The notes below the pieces were generated by a model. The model had not been told where the DNA came from. It searched no databases and saw only the letters and a list, made by a program, of their open reading frames with translations. From positions 918,001 to 982,000 of the forward strand of contig NZ_JBBOSU010000001.1 of the NCBI RefSeq assembly GCF_038005225.1: a DNA stretch of 64,000 nucleotides, in the 5' to 3' direction. The stretch comes from Solibacillus sp. FSL K6-1523 (GTDB lineage: Bacteria; Bacillota; Bacilli; Bacillales_A; Planococcaceae). Both the position numbers and the translations under genes were made by a program. Every line of letters starts with the position of its first letter. Within the stretch, counting starts at the first letter, position 1. This document shows positions 7,695-15,997 of the stretch, in pieces.

Positions 7695-8744
7695 ATGAAT
7701 AAGTTATCGAAAATTTTATTAGGTTTGTTCATCATTATTTTTGGGGTGCTATCATTTTATCGCCTGGATTATTACGTAACAAGACCTGGTGGCACGTATA
7801 ATATTGCAGATTTTATTTCCGTTCAAAACGGAGATGAAGATGATGTCGGAACGTTTAATATGACAACCGTTGCAATGGGACGTGCAACGCCAATTACTTA
7901 TGTGTTAGCGCAAATACGGGATTTTTATGATATTGTCAAAATGTCCGATGTGCGCCAAGAAGAAGAGGACGATGAAGAATATAATTTACGCCAATTGAAA
8001 TACATGACAGATTCACAATTCAACGCGACGTATGTGGCTTTTAATCGAGCTGGATTAGACTATCGTATTACGTATAAGGGATTGTATATTTTAAATATCC
8101 TTTCTGGCGGTGCGGCAGATGGAATACTAAAGCCGGGTGATGAAATTGTGGAAGCAGATGGCAAACGGATAGAAAGTTTGAAAGAATTTATTGAAATCGT
8201 TAATCCAAAAACAAAAGGTGATGAAATTCAACTTGTAGTGAAGCGTGCGAATGAATTAATTGACGAGAAACTAACAATTAAAGAAATTCCAGGAGCAGAG
8301 GGTCGCTACGGGATTGGCATTACGTATTCAGAAAGTAAAGCAATTACAACGGACCCTAAAGTAACGGTTAAAACAGAAGATATTGGGGGACCTTCAGCGG
8401 GTTTAATGTTTACACTGGAGTTACTAAACCAATTGCTCGATACGGATTTAACGAAAGGTTACAAAATTGCGGGTACAGGTGAGATGCACGAGGATGGGCA
8501 AGTAGGTCGGATTGGTGGAATCGATAAAAAGGTCGTAACAGCGGATAAACAAGGCATGGCGATTTTCTTTGCGCCAGACGATGAAATAACAGAAGCGATG
8601 CTTGAGCGTAACCCAAAAATTGTTTCAAATTATGAGCTAGCGAAGGAAACAGCTGAAAAGATTGGGACAAAAATGAAAATTGTCCCAGTAAAAACGATTG
8701 ATGATGCATTGCAGTATTTAGAAAAGCTCGAACCGAACAATTAG
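7695..8744 (+). CDS. ylbL: YlbL/SepM-type PDZ and Lon-like serine protease
   Basis: Membrane-anchored protease of 349 aa: one transmembrane segment (about 5-25), a PDZ domain (about 125-205, LSGGAADGILKPGDEI) and a C-terminal S16 Lon-like protease domain. The Ser-Lys dyad is visible as S234 in GGPSAGLMF and K279 in GGIDKKV. Relatives cleave extracellular peptides (SepM) or act redundantly with CtpA in cell-cycle control (YlbL). ATG 7695 follows GGGGGCGAG. The B. subtilis neighbour ylbK is absent. Its TAG overlaps the TAA of the convergent tmcAL by three bases. Confidence 0.92.
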   Translation: MNKLSKILLGLFIIIFGVLSFYRLDYYVTRPGGTYNIADFISVQNGDEDDVGTFNMTTVAMGRATPITYVLAQIRDFYDIVKMSDVRQEEEDDEEYNLRQLKYMTDSQFNATYVAFNRAGLDYRITYKGLYILNILSGGAADGILKPGDEIVEADGKRIESLKEFIEIVNPKTKGDEIQLVVKRANELIDEKLTIKEIPGAEGRYGIGITYSESKAITTDPKVTVKTEDIGGPSAGLMFTLELLNQLLDTDLTKGYKIAGTGEMHEDGQVGRIGGIDKKVVTADKQGMAIFFAPDDEITEAMLERNPKIVSNYELAKETAEKIGTKMKIVPVKTIDDALQYLEKLEPNN

Positions 8745-9949
8745 AAGCGGATAGGCGGAGATTTATAATCTTCGTCTATTTTTTCTGTTGAAAATTGTTC
8801 GATGCCTAACTGATACATTTGCGTAGCCTTTAAATCCAGTGCTAAAACAGGGTCAGCAACAGCGGCAACACGGCTAATTAGTGGTAACTCCAATGATTTC
8901 TTTATGTTCGAAATATAGCGTTGACCATCTTCAGTCATACCTAAAATTCGCAAACAAGTGGGCTCCGTATGCGCATGTAGTTGCTCTTTTGTAATACCAG
9001 TATATATATGCGTAATCATGCGTTGTAAACGTGCCCAAGTGTAACGTTTGGATTTGAGCGCATTCATAAATTCACTAAAAGTAGCACTGTTGGCAGCGTG
9101 TTTGATTAATGAATTTTGCAAACCTTCCGTAACATCTGCATATTGGAGTAATTGTGCGGGTGTGTGCCGTAAAATGGCATATTTAACGAGCGGCCAAAAG
9201 TTTTCCCATGATGCAAATTGTTGATGCGTTTGCTGCCATTGCACCAGTTGTTGAAAGCTAGCAGACGGAAGAAATTGAGCAATATCCGCTAATGAATTCC
9301 CACTAAATAATGCTTTCCGAATCCCAGTGGCACTGGCGATTTTTTGATGAACATCGATGGAATCATGATAGCCAGCAGCAATTCTTTGGATTGTTGTAGG
9401 TCGCATCGGGCTGTTGATTTGTTGGATTGCCTCTACATAGTGAAAGCCTAAAATATTGTTCGGTTGCGCTAAATCAATGTATGAATTAGGGTGTTGTTGT
9501 TTAAGCTGTTCATATGCGAAATAGAGCGCTTGTGGATAGCTTTTACCAAGTTGAATCTGCTCTTTAATCGTGTGGTTGTATGGTTGGCGATTGTTTTCGA
9601 TTAAATGATAGCTATTTAAAAAGGGCTCAATGCTACCTTGTTCACTTCCAAATGCTAATGTGGTGCATTGCATCGCATGGAGTAATTGGACAGCGCCAGT
9701 AGCAAACTGATTTGCCTGTGCTGTACTAAAAATATATGGGAGCTCAATGACAACATCAACACCACTTGCCAATGCCATTTTTGTGCGATGCCACTTGTCA
9801 ACGAGTGCAGGTTCTCCACGTTGAAGAAATTGCCCACTCATTACTGCGACAGCTACATCTGAATTCGTTGTACGCTTTGCTTCTTGTACATGATGTAAAT
9901 GTCCATTGTGAAAAGGGTTGTACTCTACGACAATGCCGACAGCTTGCAT
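8741..9949 (-). CDS. tmcAL: tRNA(Met) cytidine acetate ligase TmcAL
   Basis: Makes N4-acetylcytidine at the wobble base of elongator tRNA-Met from acetate and ATP, through an acetyl-AMP intermediate (formerly YlbM). 402 aa. Nucleotidyltransferase fold with VVEYNPFHNGHLHHV near the N-terminus, the HxGH box at 14-17, and SGQFLQRGEPA downstream. The start is set by the ribosome-binding site: AAGGAGG touches an ATG at 9955 but is six bases from the ATG at 9949, which also gives the family's usual N-terminus. It overlaps the end of ylbL tail to tail. Confidence 0.93.
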   Translation of the reverse strand: MQAVGIVVEYNPFHNGHLHHVQEAKRTTNSDVAVAVMSGQFLQRGEPALVDKWHRTKMALASGVDVVIELPYIFSTAQANQFATGAVQLLHAMQCTTLAFGSEQGSIEPFLNSYHLIENNRQPYNHTIKEQIQLGKSYPQALYFAYEQLKQQHPNSYIDLAQPNNILGFHYVEAIQQINSPMRPTTIQRIAAGYHDSIDVHQKIASATGIRKALFSGNSLADIAQFLPSASFQQLVQWQQTHQQFASWENFWPLVKYAILRHTPAQLLQYADVTEGLQNSLIKHAANSATFSEFMNALKSKRYTWARLQRMITHIYTGITKEQLHAHTEPTCLRILGMTEDGQRYISNIKKSLELPLISRVAAVADPVLALDLKATQMYQLGIEQFSTEKIDEDYKSPPIRF

Positions 9950-10080
9950 AAACATCCTCCTTACGATAAAATAAGTTGTTATTAATATAAATAATTATCT
10001 TAAAGATGATTGTTCTTTTCAAATTTATACAATTCATTATTGATTATAAGCGTGAATTGAAAGAGTGACAAGAAAATATC

Positions 10081-10109
10081 TTGACATCTATTTTTGTTCA
10101 CTATATAAT
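10081..10109 (+). promoter_or_regulatory. Sigma-A promoter of ylbN-rpmF
   Basis: TTGACA at 10081-10086 and TATAAT at 10104-10109 with a 17-bp spacer: a perfect consensus housekeeping promoter, ending 29 bases before the ylbN ATG. It fits strong expression of the downstream ribosomal protein gene. Confidence 0.92.
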
Positions 10110-10138
10110 CAACAGTGTTGTCTCGAGGTGATTAACGA

Positions 10139-10672
10139 ATGAAATGGTCAATTCATCAATTATCTAAGTATCGTAAAGACGGGATGCCACTTGATACAAA
10201 TGTACAATTGGATAACCTGGAAATGCGAAACTCAGATATTCGTAACGTTTCACCCGTTCATGTAAAAGGGCTATGTACTTTTGGTGCATCGCAAATGACT
10301 TGTCAACTAACGATTAGCGCTACATTGACGCTTCCATGTGCACGCACGTGGGAAGATGTTGAATATCCCGTGAATATTGAAACAGTTGAGATTTTCAGTT
10401 GGGTCGATAAGGAACAACGCGGGGATGTTTTTAGCGATATTCATTTTATCGATGGAGACGTTATTGACATGAAGCCAGTTCTTGAAGAATTAATTCTTCT
10501 TGAGGTGCCGATGCAAGTATTCAAAGAGAATACCGAAGGACAAGTGCAAAGTGGTAAAAACTGGTCCTATTCAACGGATGAAGAGGTAGAGTTAGCGAAT
10601 AAAGTTGACGAACCAAAATTGGATCCAAGACTGGCTGCTTTAGCTAAGTATTTTGATCAAACAGATAAATAG
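10139..10672 (+). CDS. ylbN: YceD/DUF177 family protein (YlbN)
   Basis: A 177-aa soluble protein of the YceD family, nearly always encoded beside rpmF. Relatives have been linked to 23S rRNA accumulation and ribosome assembly. Conserved features seen: CTFGASQMTCQLTIS and the TLPCARTW motif in the first half, a DVIDMKPVLEELILLEVPM segment, and a C-terminal LDPRLAALAKYF. ATG 10139 follows CGAGGTG. It is transcribed from the consensus promoter just upstream and continues into rpmF after 24 bases. Confidence 0.9.
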   Translation: MKWSIHQLSKYRKDGMPLDTNVQLDNLEMRNSDIRNVSPVHVKGLCTFGASQMTCQLTISATLTLPCARTWEDVEYPVNIETVEIFSWVDKEQRGDVFSDIHFIDGDVIDMKPVLEELILLEVPMQVFKENTEGQVQSGKNWSYSTDEEVELANKVDEPKLDPRLAALAKYFDQTDK

Positions 10673-10696
10673 ATAATCTGTAAGGAGGTGCCATCA

Positions 10697-10870
10697 ATGG
10701 CTGTACCATTTAGAAGAACTTCTAAAACTGCAAAAAGAAAGCGTCGTACGCATTTCAAATTATCATTACCTGGTATGGTAGCTTGCCCAAACTGTGGAGA
10801 AGCTAAATTATCTCACCACGTTTGCAAAGCTTGCGGACAATACAAAGGTAAAGAAGTAGTAGCGAAATAA
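10697..10870 (+). CDS. rpmF: 50S ribosomal protein L32
   Basis: 57-aa large-subunit protein. Begins [18 protein letters not shown] and carries a zinc ribbon with Cys 30, 33, 43 and 46 (CPNC and CKAC), so it is the zinc-binding form. The start is ATG 10697, six bases after AAGGAGGTG, one of the strongest ribosome-binding sites in the window. Confidence 0.98.
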   Translation: MAVPFRRTSKTAKRKRRTHFKLSLPGMVACPNCGEAKLSHHVCKACGQYKGKEVVAK

Positions 10871-10892
10871 TTCAGTATTTACGCTATATAAA

Positions 10893-10932
10893 GGCTAGAT
10901 GAGAGACCATGGCTCTCATCTAGTCTTTTTTC
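10893..10932 (+). terminator. Terminator after rpmF
   Basis: Perfect 11-bp stem CTAGATGAGAG/CTCTCATCTAG with a seven-base loop, followed by TCTTTTTT. Confidence 0.95.
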
Positions 10933-11092
10933 TCGTTGTTTTCCTTAATGCATTGTCAAAATAAAAATTCTACATTACTATAATTATATGTGGATTTTCT
11001 TGATAAAATGAAATTGTTGTATATCTTGGAAATTTACGTAGGGGGAATGAGAATCAAGTTTTGACGATAAATAATATTGGGGGATGGGAAAA

Positions 11093-11863
11093 ATGGATTA
11101 TTTAATCGATAATAATGATGGGATTTTAACGTTTACGATCAATCGTGAAGAAAAGCGTAACGCAATCAATTATGCTGTTATGGATGGATTGAAAGAAGTT
11201 ATTACATATATCAATGAACATGAAAGTGTCCGTTTTTTAGTCATAACGGGGGCTGGAGATAAGTCGTTTTGCTCGGGTGGCGATTTATCGGAGTTTCACT
11301 CACTTGAGACGGAAGAGCAAGCTTTTGGCATGTTGAGTAAAATGGGAAATATTTTATATGATTTAGCTACTTTACCAGTGCCGACGATTGCGCTTATTAA
11401 CGGTACGGCAGTTGGAGGTGGCTGTGAGATTGCAACGGCATGTGACTTTCGGGTGATGGCATCCCATGCGAAGGCAGGCTTTATCCAAGGATCGTTAGCA
11501 ATTACTTCTGGATGGGGCGGGGGCACGTATTTATTTGAGCGTGGGTTAAGACATGATCGTGCGCTAAAAATGCTCGTGGATGCTAAACCGTATGATGCGC
11601 AAACTTTATATGAAATTGGTTGGGCGATGCGTGTTTATATTGAGGGGACAAAGGAGCAAGCACTTGCTGACTTCATTGAACATATGGCGAAAATTCATCC
11701 TTCAGTACATCAAGCATATAAAGAGATTGAGCTTCGTAAATGGCGTGAGCGCAATATGTATGAACGTGTGATGGAGGAAATTCGAGTGTGCGCGAAATTA
11801 TGGGAATCCGAAGCGCATCATGAAGCGGTAAATAACTTCTTAAATAAATCCAAACAAAAATGA
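11093..11863 (+). CDS. Enoyl-CoA hydratase/isomerase family (crotonase-fold) protein
   Basis: A 256-aa crotonase superfamily protein, expected to act on acyl-CoA thioesters in the cytoplasm. The oxyanion-hole segments are present: SFCSGGDLSEF (58-68) and GTAVGGGCEIA (104-114). Classical hydratases use two Glu: the one in GGGCE is present (E112), but the second, in the PE pair before the GAGG loop, aligns with Q132, so simple water addition is doubtful and an isomerase, hydrolase or other crotonase reaction is possible. ATG 11093 is preferred over ATG 11084 because GGGGGATGGG then lies at a usable distance. It is monocistronic between two terminators. It is not part of the B. subtilis ylb cluster; a link to the nearby carboxylase genes is conjecture. 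Confidence 0.8.
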   Translation: MDYLIDNNDGILTFTINREEKRNAINYAVMDGLKEVITYINEHESVRFLVITGAGDKSFCSGGDLSEFHSLETEEQAFGMLSKMGNILYDLATLPVPTIALINGTAVGGGCEIATACDFRVMASHAKAGFIQGSLAITSGWGGGTYLFERGLRHDRALKMLVDAKPYDAQTLYEIGWAMRVYIEGTKEQALADFIEHMAKIHPSVHQAYKEIELRKWRERNMYERVMEEIRVCAKLWESEAHHEAVNNFLNKSKQK

Positions 11864-11867
11864 TGGA

Positions 11868-11904
11868 ACGACTCTTAATTTTTAACCGATTAAGAGTCGT
11901 TTTT
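11868..11904 (+). terminator. Terminator after the crotonase gene
   Basis: Perfect stem of about 12 bp (ACGACTCTTAAT and its complement) with a nine-base loop and five T. Confidence 0.93.
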
Positions 11905-11970
11905 CTCTCGTTTTTTATTCTATTTCAATCCACCTTGCATATAGTAGTAAAAAATGTGAGGTGGTTCAAG

Positions 11971-12354
11971 ATGGAGCAAAAGAGAAGAAAAGATCAATGG
12001 ACAGCTATGGATGATGAGAAATTAGCGGAAATTGTCATTCAAGCAGTGCAAAATGGGCGTACGCAATTAGAGGCGTTCGAGCAAGCCGCGCGTGAATTAA
12101 ATCGAACGAAGCAAGCTTGTGGGTTCAGGTGGAATAAAACATTAAGACTGCAGTATGGGCAAGTGTTAAACAGTGTGAGAAAGCGCCCGAAGCAACTGAT
12201 GCGTAGTCATTTAAAACTAGCGTTATCCAGTTTTGAGGAATTGACAGAAGCTTATAATGATCTTGAAATAAAACATACAGAGCTACAATCTGAATATGAA
12301 AAAGTATTAAAGTGGGTGCAGCAAGGGGTCAATTTGGTTGGAGATAAGAAGTGA
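11971..12354 (+). CDS. RsfA-type Myb-like transcriptional regulator (YlbO/GerR-like)
   Basis: A 127-aa DNA-binding protein of the RsfA family, which includes B. subtilis RsfA (forespore, sigma-F) and YlbO/GerR (mother cell, sigma-E). The N-terminal SANT/Myb-like domain (about 1-55) has RRKDQWTAMDDEKLAEIV and CGFRWNKTLR; the C-terminal half (about 75-118) is a predicted coiled coil, consistent with dimerisation. ATG 11971 follows GTGAGGTGG by six bases; the frame is open to 11860, but that part covers the upstream terminator. The position corresponds to ylbO. Expected role: tuning sporulation sigma-factor regulons. Confidence 0.87.
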   Translation: MEQKRRKDQWTAMDDEKLAEIVIQAVQNGRTQLEAFEQAARELNRTKQACGFRWNKTLRLQYGQVLNSVRKRPKQLMRSHLKLALSSFEELTEAYNDLEIKHTELQSEYEKVLKWVQQGVNLVGDKK

Positions 12355-12418
12355 AAAATACATGAATGCCACTTTTAGTAGAAAAAATATTATTTTTCGA
12401 GAAAATAGATGAAAATAT

Positions 12419-12448
12419 TTGGAATTAAATTTAGTGGTAGCTTACAAT
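12419..12448 (+). promoter_or_regulatory. Candidate sigma-A promoter of the carboxylase genes
   Basis: TTGGAA at 12419-12424, 18-bp spacer, TACAAT at 12443-12448. It is about 140 bases before the biotin carrier ORF, leaving a leader that contains a GACATC/GATGTC inverted repeat (about 12515-12549). Confidence 0.4.
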
Positions 12449-12586
12449 AGGGGTAGAAGCGTGATGTTTTCTTTGTAACTAACAAAGTATAACTTGCTTA
12501 TCTACATAAGTAGGGACATCATTTCGTATTATCAAAGCGGGGGATGTCGTTTTAAGGGAAACATTCTACTAAGGGGGCATTTTAAA

Positions 12587-12799
12587 ATGGCGGAAGTAAA
12601 AGCGCAAATGGCGGGGACAGTTTTTGAGGTAAGTGTTAAAGAAGGAGACAGCGTAACGAAAGGGCAAACATTGATCATTTTAGAATCAATGAAAATGGAA
12701 ATTGCACATGAGGCAGAAGGGGAAGGAACGGTAACGAAAATTTGCGTAGCTGAAGGTGATTTTGTTGAAGAAAATGATGTACTAGTGGAACTAGCCTAA
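12587..12799 (+). CDS. Biotin/lipoyl-attachment carrier protein of an acyl-CoA carboxylase
   Basis: A 70-aa single biotinyl domain. The attachment site is ESMKME with the modified Lys at 36, and the usual GTV...V..GD.V..GQ.L frame precedes it. It would shuttle carboxybiotin between a biotin carboxylase and the carboxyltransferase encoded 19 bases downstream. ATG 12587 follows AAGGGGG; the longer open frame to 12494 is leader. It is much shorter than AccB of fatty-acid synthesis, and matches the stand-alone carriers of methylcrotonyl- or propionyl-type carboxylases. Confidence 0.88.
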   Translation: MAEVKAQMAGTVFEVSVKEGDSVTKGQTLIILESMKMEIAHEAEGEGTVTKICVAEGDFVEENDVLVELA

Positions 12800-12818
12800 A
12801 TGCAAAGGGGAGAATTAT

Positions 12819-14357
12819 GTGACACAGCCAACGTACAATGCAAAATTACAGCAGAAAATCGATTCAATTTATGCGGGTGGACACTCAAAATATCATGATA
12901 AATTAAAAGAAACGAATAAATTATTTGTTCGGGACCGATTAAAACTTTTATTTGATGATGGTAAATATGAAGAAGATGGTAGATTTGCAAACTGTGAGGC
13001 GGACGATTTACCGGCGGATGGTGTTGTAACAGCAATTGGACAGATTGATGGTCAGACAGTTTGTGTCATGGCGAATGACTCGACAATAAAAGCAGGCTCA
13101 TGGGGTGCTAGAACCGTCGAGAAAATCATTCGTATTCAGGAAAAGGCTGAAAAACTCCAAGTACCCATTTTTTATTTAGTCGATTCAGCGGGTGCGCGTA
13201 TTACAGACCAGCTTGAAATGTTTCCGGGGAGACGCGGGGCTGGGCGTATTTTCCACAATCAAGTTCGCATGAGTGGTGTCGTTCCGCAAATCTGTATTTT
13301 ATTTGGACCTTCAGCAGCAGGTGGTGCTTATATTCCTGCATTTTGCGATATTGTCATTATGGTAGAGGGCAATGCGTCGATGTATTTAGGATCCCCACGC
13401 ATGGCCGAGAAGGTGATTGGTGAAAAGGTGACGTTGGAAGAAATGGGTGGCGCTCGTATGCATTGTACGGTAAGTGGTTGTGGGGACGTTCTTACTGACA
13501 ATGAAGAGCAAGCAATTGAAGAAGCACGTCGCTATATGGGTTATTTCCCGGCAAACTTCTCGGAATATCCGCCGTTAGATAAAATGAGGTTACCGAAAAG
13601 CGGGAAGGTGTTAGAGGAAATTATTCCAGAAAATCAAAATGCACCGTTTGATATGTATGAATGTATCGATCGATTGATTGATGAAAATAGTTTTTTTGAA
13701 ATAAAGAAGCTATTTGCGCCAGAATTAATTACAGGGCTCGCACGGATGAATGGTCAAGTTGTCGGTGTTGTTGCTAATCAACCGAAAGTAAAAGGTGGCG
13801 TGCTATTCGTTGATTCTGCTGATAAAGCGTCGAAATTTATTGCGTTATGTGACGCGTTTTCTATTCCGCTGTTATTTTTAGCAGATGTTCCTGGGTTTAT
13901 GATTGGGACGAAGGTTGAACGCGCGGGTATTATACGACACGGCGCCAAATTGATAGCTGCTATGAGCTCGGCTACAGTTCCGAAAATTTCTGTCATCGTT
14001 CGAAAAGCGTATGGAGCGGGCTTGTATGCGATGTGCGGTCCGGCATTTGATCCGGATGTTGTCATTGCTCTTCCAACGGCGCAAATTGCTGTCATGGGAC
14101 CTGAAGCGGCGGTAAATGCAGTCTATTCCAATAAAATTGAAGCGATTGAAGATTCAAAAGAACGTATGCAATTTGTAAAGCAGAAAATAGCAGAATATAA
14201 AGAAGAAATTGATTTGTATAAACTCGCATCAGAGATGGTAATTGATGAAATTGTTGCGCCGAATCAACTTCGAGAAACGTTAATTCAACGTTTTAATTAC
14301 TATAAATCCAAACAAATGGCGCTTCCTTATCGAAAACATCCAGTCTATCCAGTATAA
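12819..14357 (+). CDS. Acyl-CoA carboxylase carboxyltransferase (beta) subunit
   Basis: A 512-aa carboxyltransferase of the PccB/MccB/YngE type that moves the carboxyl group from carboxybiotin to an acyl-CoA. Two crotonase-like halves are seen: the first with LVDSAGARITDQ, GRIFHNQ and GPSAAGGAYIPAF, the second with DVPGFMIGTK and RKAYGAGLYAM. The start is GTG 12819 after AAGGGGAG; the overlapping ATG at 12817 is read as ATG TGA and cannot be used. It is translated with the carrier gene. No biotin carboxylase gene follows, so this subunit must be supplied from elsewhere. The substrate (propionyl-, methylcrotonyl- or other acyl-CoA) cannot be fixed from sequence alone. Confidence 0.9.
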   Translation: MTQPTYNAKLQQKIDSIYAGGHSKYHDKLKETNKLFVRDRLKLLFDDGKYEEDGRFANCEADDLPADGVVTAIGQIDGQTVCVMANDSTIKAGSWGARTVEKIIRIQEKAEKLQVPIFYLVDSAGARITDQLEMFPGRRGAGRIFHNQVRMSGVVPQICILFGPSAAGGAYIPAFCDIVIMVEGNASMYLGSPRMAEKVIGEKVTLEEMGGARMHCTVSGCGDVLTDNEEQAIEEARRYMGYFPANFSEYPPLDKMRLPKSGKVLEEIIPENQNAPFDMYECIDRLIDENSFFEIKKLFAPELITGLARMNGQVVGVVANQPKVKGGVLFVDSADKASKFIALCDAFSIPLLFLADVPGFMIGTKVERAGIIRHGAKLIAAMSSATVPKISVIVRKAYGAGLYAMCGPAFDPDVVIALPTAQIAVMGPEAAVNAVYSNKIEAIEDSKERMQFVKQKIAEYKEEIDLYKLASEMVIDEIVAPNQLRETLIQRFNYYKSKQMALPYRKHPVYPV

Positions 14358-14369
14358 TATTGTTAGCTG

Positions 14370-14398
14370 AAGGTCTGTCGTGTAGGCAGGCCTTTTTA
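14370..14398 (+). terminator. Terminator after the carboxylase genes
   Basis: 8-bp stem AAGGTCTG/CAGGCCTT with one G-U pair, nine-base loop and a TTTTT run. Confidence 0.85.
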
Positions 14399-14427
14399 AT
14401 TCATAATTAATAATTGAGGGATCATTT

Positions 14428-15324
14428 ATGAAAATTGAAATTATTGGTGCTGGGGCAGTAGGGATGTTAGTAGCGAGTTTTATTGCAGAAATGCAAGAAA
14501 CTGTCTGTTTGATTACAAGGACAGAGGACCAGGCAATGCAATTAAGAGAAAATAACTTAATCCGAACGAATTATGATGGAATGGAATCGGTTTTCCCGAT
14601 AGATGCTACAACCACTTTAAGTGGTGATGCGGACATGATAATTATCGCGGTGAAGTATGGTCAGTTACAGGATGTTTATAAACAGTTACAAACGGTAAAG
14701 CAATCCACGCCTATTTTGTTTTTACAAAATGGTTTAGCGCACTACGATGAGGCGCTCCGATTGGCGTTTTGTCACATTGCTTTTTGTTCGGTTCAATTTG
14801 GTGCGCAAAAAATGAATGGGCACCATGTTGCACATAAAGGGATTGGCCCGATGAAAATTGCTGTTGCAAAGGGAGAAAAGCGTTTATTTTTGCCCATGGA
14901 AGCCTATGCATCAGAGTGTTTTCCGATTGTTTTTGAACAAGATGCAGAAATGATGTTGTTTGAAAAAGCGTGGTTAAATTGTTTAATTAATCCTTTGACA
15001 GCGGTATTGCAAGTGCCAAACGGACAACTAATTCAACAAATAGATGCTTTTCAAATATTGAAGAATTTATATAATGAAATGGTAGTGGCCTTTCCGCAAT
15101 TCGCAGAGAGTGTTCGATTTGAGCAAGTTGTGGCACTTTGTAAACGAACGGCTAAAAACACATCATCTATGCGAGCGGACCTTTTAGCGGGTAGAAAAAC
15201 AGAAATTGAAACGATTGTCGGGGCTGTTATTAAAAGGGCGCAAAAGGAGCAGAAGCAATTACCAATATTACAAACATTTTATCTACTTGTGAAAGCATTG
15301 GAGGAGAGCGGTGAACAAATGTGA
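14428..15324 (+). CDS. panE: 2-dehydropantoate 2-reductase (ketopantoate reductase)
   Basis: Reduces 2-dehydropantoate to pantoate with NADPH for pantothenate and CoA synthesis. 298 aa. N-terminal Rossmann domain with GAGAVG at 7-12, followed by IIIAVKYGQ and LQNGL. The C-terminal helical domain has EKAWLNCLINPLTAVL with the probable catalytic K180, and the conserved TEIETIVGAV near the end. It matches B. subtilis ylbQ in position before the bshC-mraZ region. ATG 14428 follows GAGGGAT. The stop overlaps the GTG start of the next gene by four bases. Confidence 0.88.
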   Translation: MKIEIIGAGAVGMLVASFIAEMQETVCLITRTEDQAMQLRENNLIRTNYDGMESVFPIDATTTLSGDADMIIIAVKYGQLQDVYKQLQTVKQSTPILFLQNGLAHYDEALRLAFCHIAFCSVQFGAQKMNGHHVAHKGIGPMKIAVAKGEKRLFLPMEAYASECFPIVFEQDAEMMLFEKAWLNCLINPLTAVLQVPNGQLIQQIDAFQILKNLYNEMVVAFPQFAESVRFEQVVALCKRTAKNTSSMRADLLAGRKTEIETIVGAVIKRAQKEQKQLPILQTFYLLVKALEESGEQM

Positions 15325-15716
15325 TACTTTTTTTGCAATTCATAGTAGCGGTCATTATTTTATGTCCACTCCTTGCATTTCTTATTGTATTTGTAAGTTG
15401 TCGGAAAATCCGAATTGAACAACATATGGCTATCGGCTTGGCGGCGGATGTCACAACTGTTATTTTGTTTTTTTCAGTACCGATTGCCATTCAAGCGCTG
15501 TGGGAGCTGTCGCTATTTATTCCGATTTACTTGGTGGCGCTATTAGTGGCTCTTGTTTTTACATATATTGATTGGAAAAAGAAAAAAGAAATACAAGTGA
15601 TGCAACTATTGAAAAGGATTTGGCGTGCTTATTTTTTATTATTAGGAATGGTTTACTTTTTCGTGTGGGTCATTGGCTTAGTGCACTCAGTTACGATGTA
15701 TTTGATGGCTGTATAA
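15321..15716 (+). CDS. DUF3397 family membrane protein
   Basis: A 131-aa protein with four predicted transmembrane segments (about 3-26, 42-60, 66-82 and 104-128) and short charged loops. Function unknown; the family lies beside panE and bshC in Bacillales. It starts at GTG 15321, overlapping the end of panE (GTGA), with GGAGAGCGG upstream, so the two are probably translationally coupled. Confidence 0.75.
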   Translation: MILFLQFIVAVIILCPLLAFLIVFVSCRKIRIEQHMAIGLAADVTTVILFFSVPIAIQALWELSLFIPIYLVALLVALVFTYIDWKKKKEIQVMQLLKRIWRAYFLLLGMVYFFVWVIGLVHSVTMYLMAV

Positions 15717-15807
15717 GCATTTTCTTTCCACTACACGGTTAGAACGTATAGAATAAAGATGATGGTGTAAAATGATAATCGAAATTGAAATTAATTAATT
15801 TGCGTGA

Positions 15808-15958
15808 AAGCCTTGGTGGGTGTCGCAGGTTTTTAAGGGCGGCCTGTGTGATGTAAATCAGTTAGCTGTTATTGTATGGACGCGACGATCTTTAGTTAAC
15901 ATCCCCGATGAGTAAGTTCGGAAAAAAAGGATACAATTGCGCCGAGGTGTAATTGATT
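15808..15958. repeat. Interspersed modular hairpin repeat, copy B (diverged)
   Basis: Contains diverged versions of the element landmarks: AGCC...TGTCGCAGGTTTTTAAGGG, a private insert of about 60 bases, a GTTCGGAAAAAAAGG stretch matching CTCGAAAAAAATC, and the right end CAATTGCGCC/GGTGTAATTG followed by ATT. It fills most of the gap between the DUF3397 gene and bshC. Confidence 0.6.
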
Positions 15959-15997
15959 AGTATGTAATCGAGTAGAAGGAAGCAGAGGAGAATTACA

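Noticed and set aside
8410-8709. Minus-strand ORF within ylbL and many similar antisense ORFs (for example 13778-14095, 31829-32212, 51719-52237)
   Set aside because: They lie opposite strongly conserved genes, lack ribosome-binding sites and have composition expected from the reverse strand of coding DNA.
12817-12822. ATG as the start of the carboxyltransferase gene
   Set aside because: It reads ATG TGA. The overlapping GTG at 12819 gives the full-length protein and has a good ribosome-binding site.
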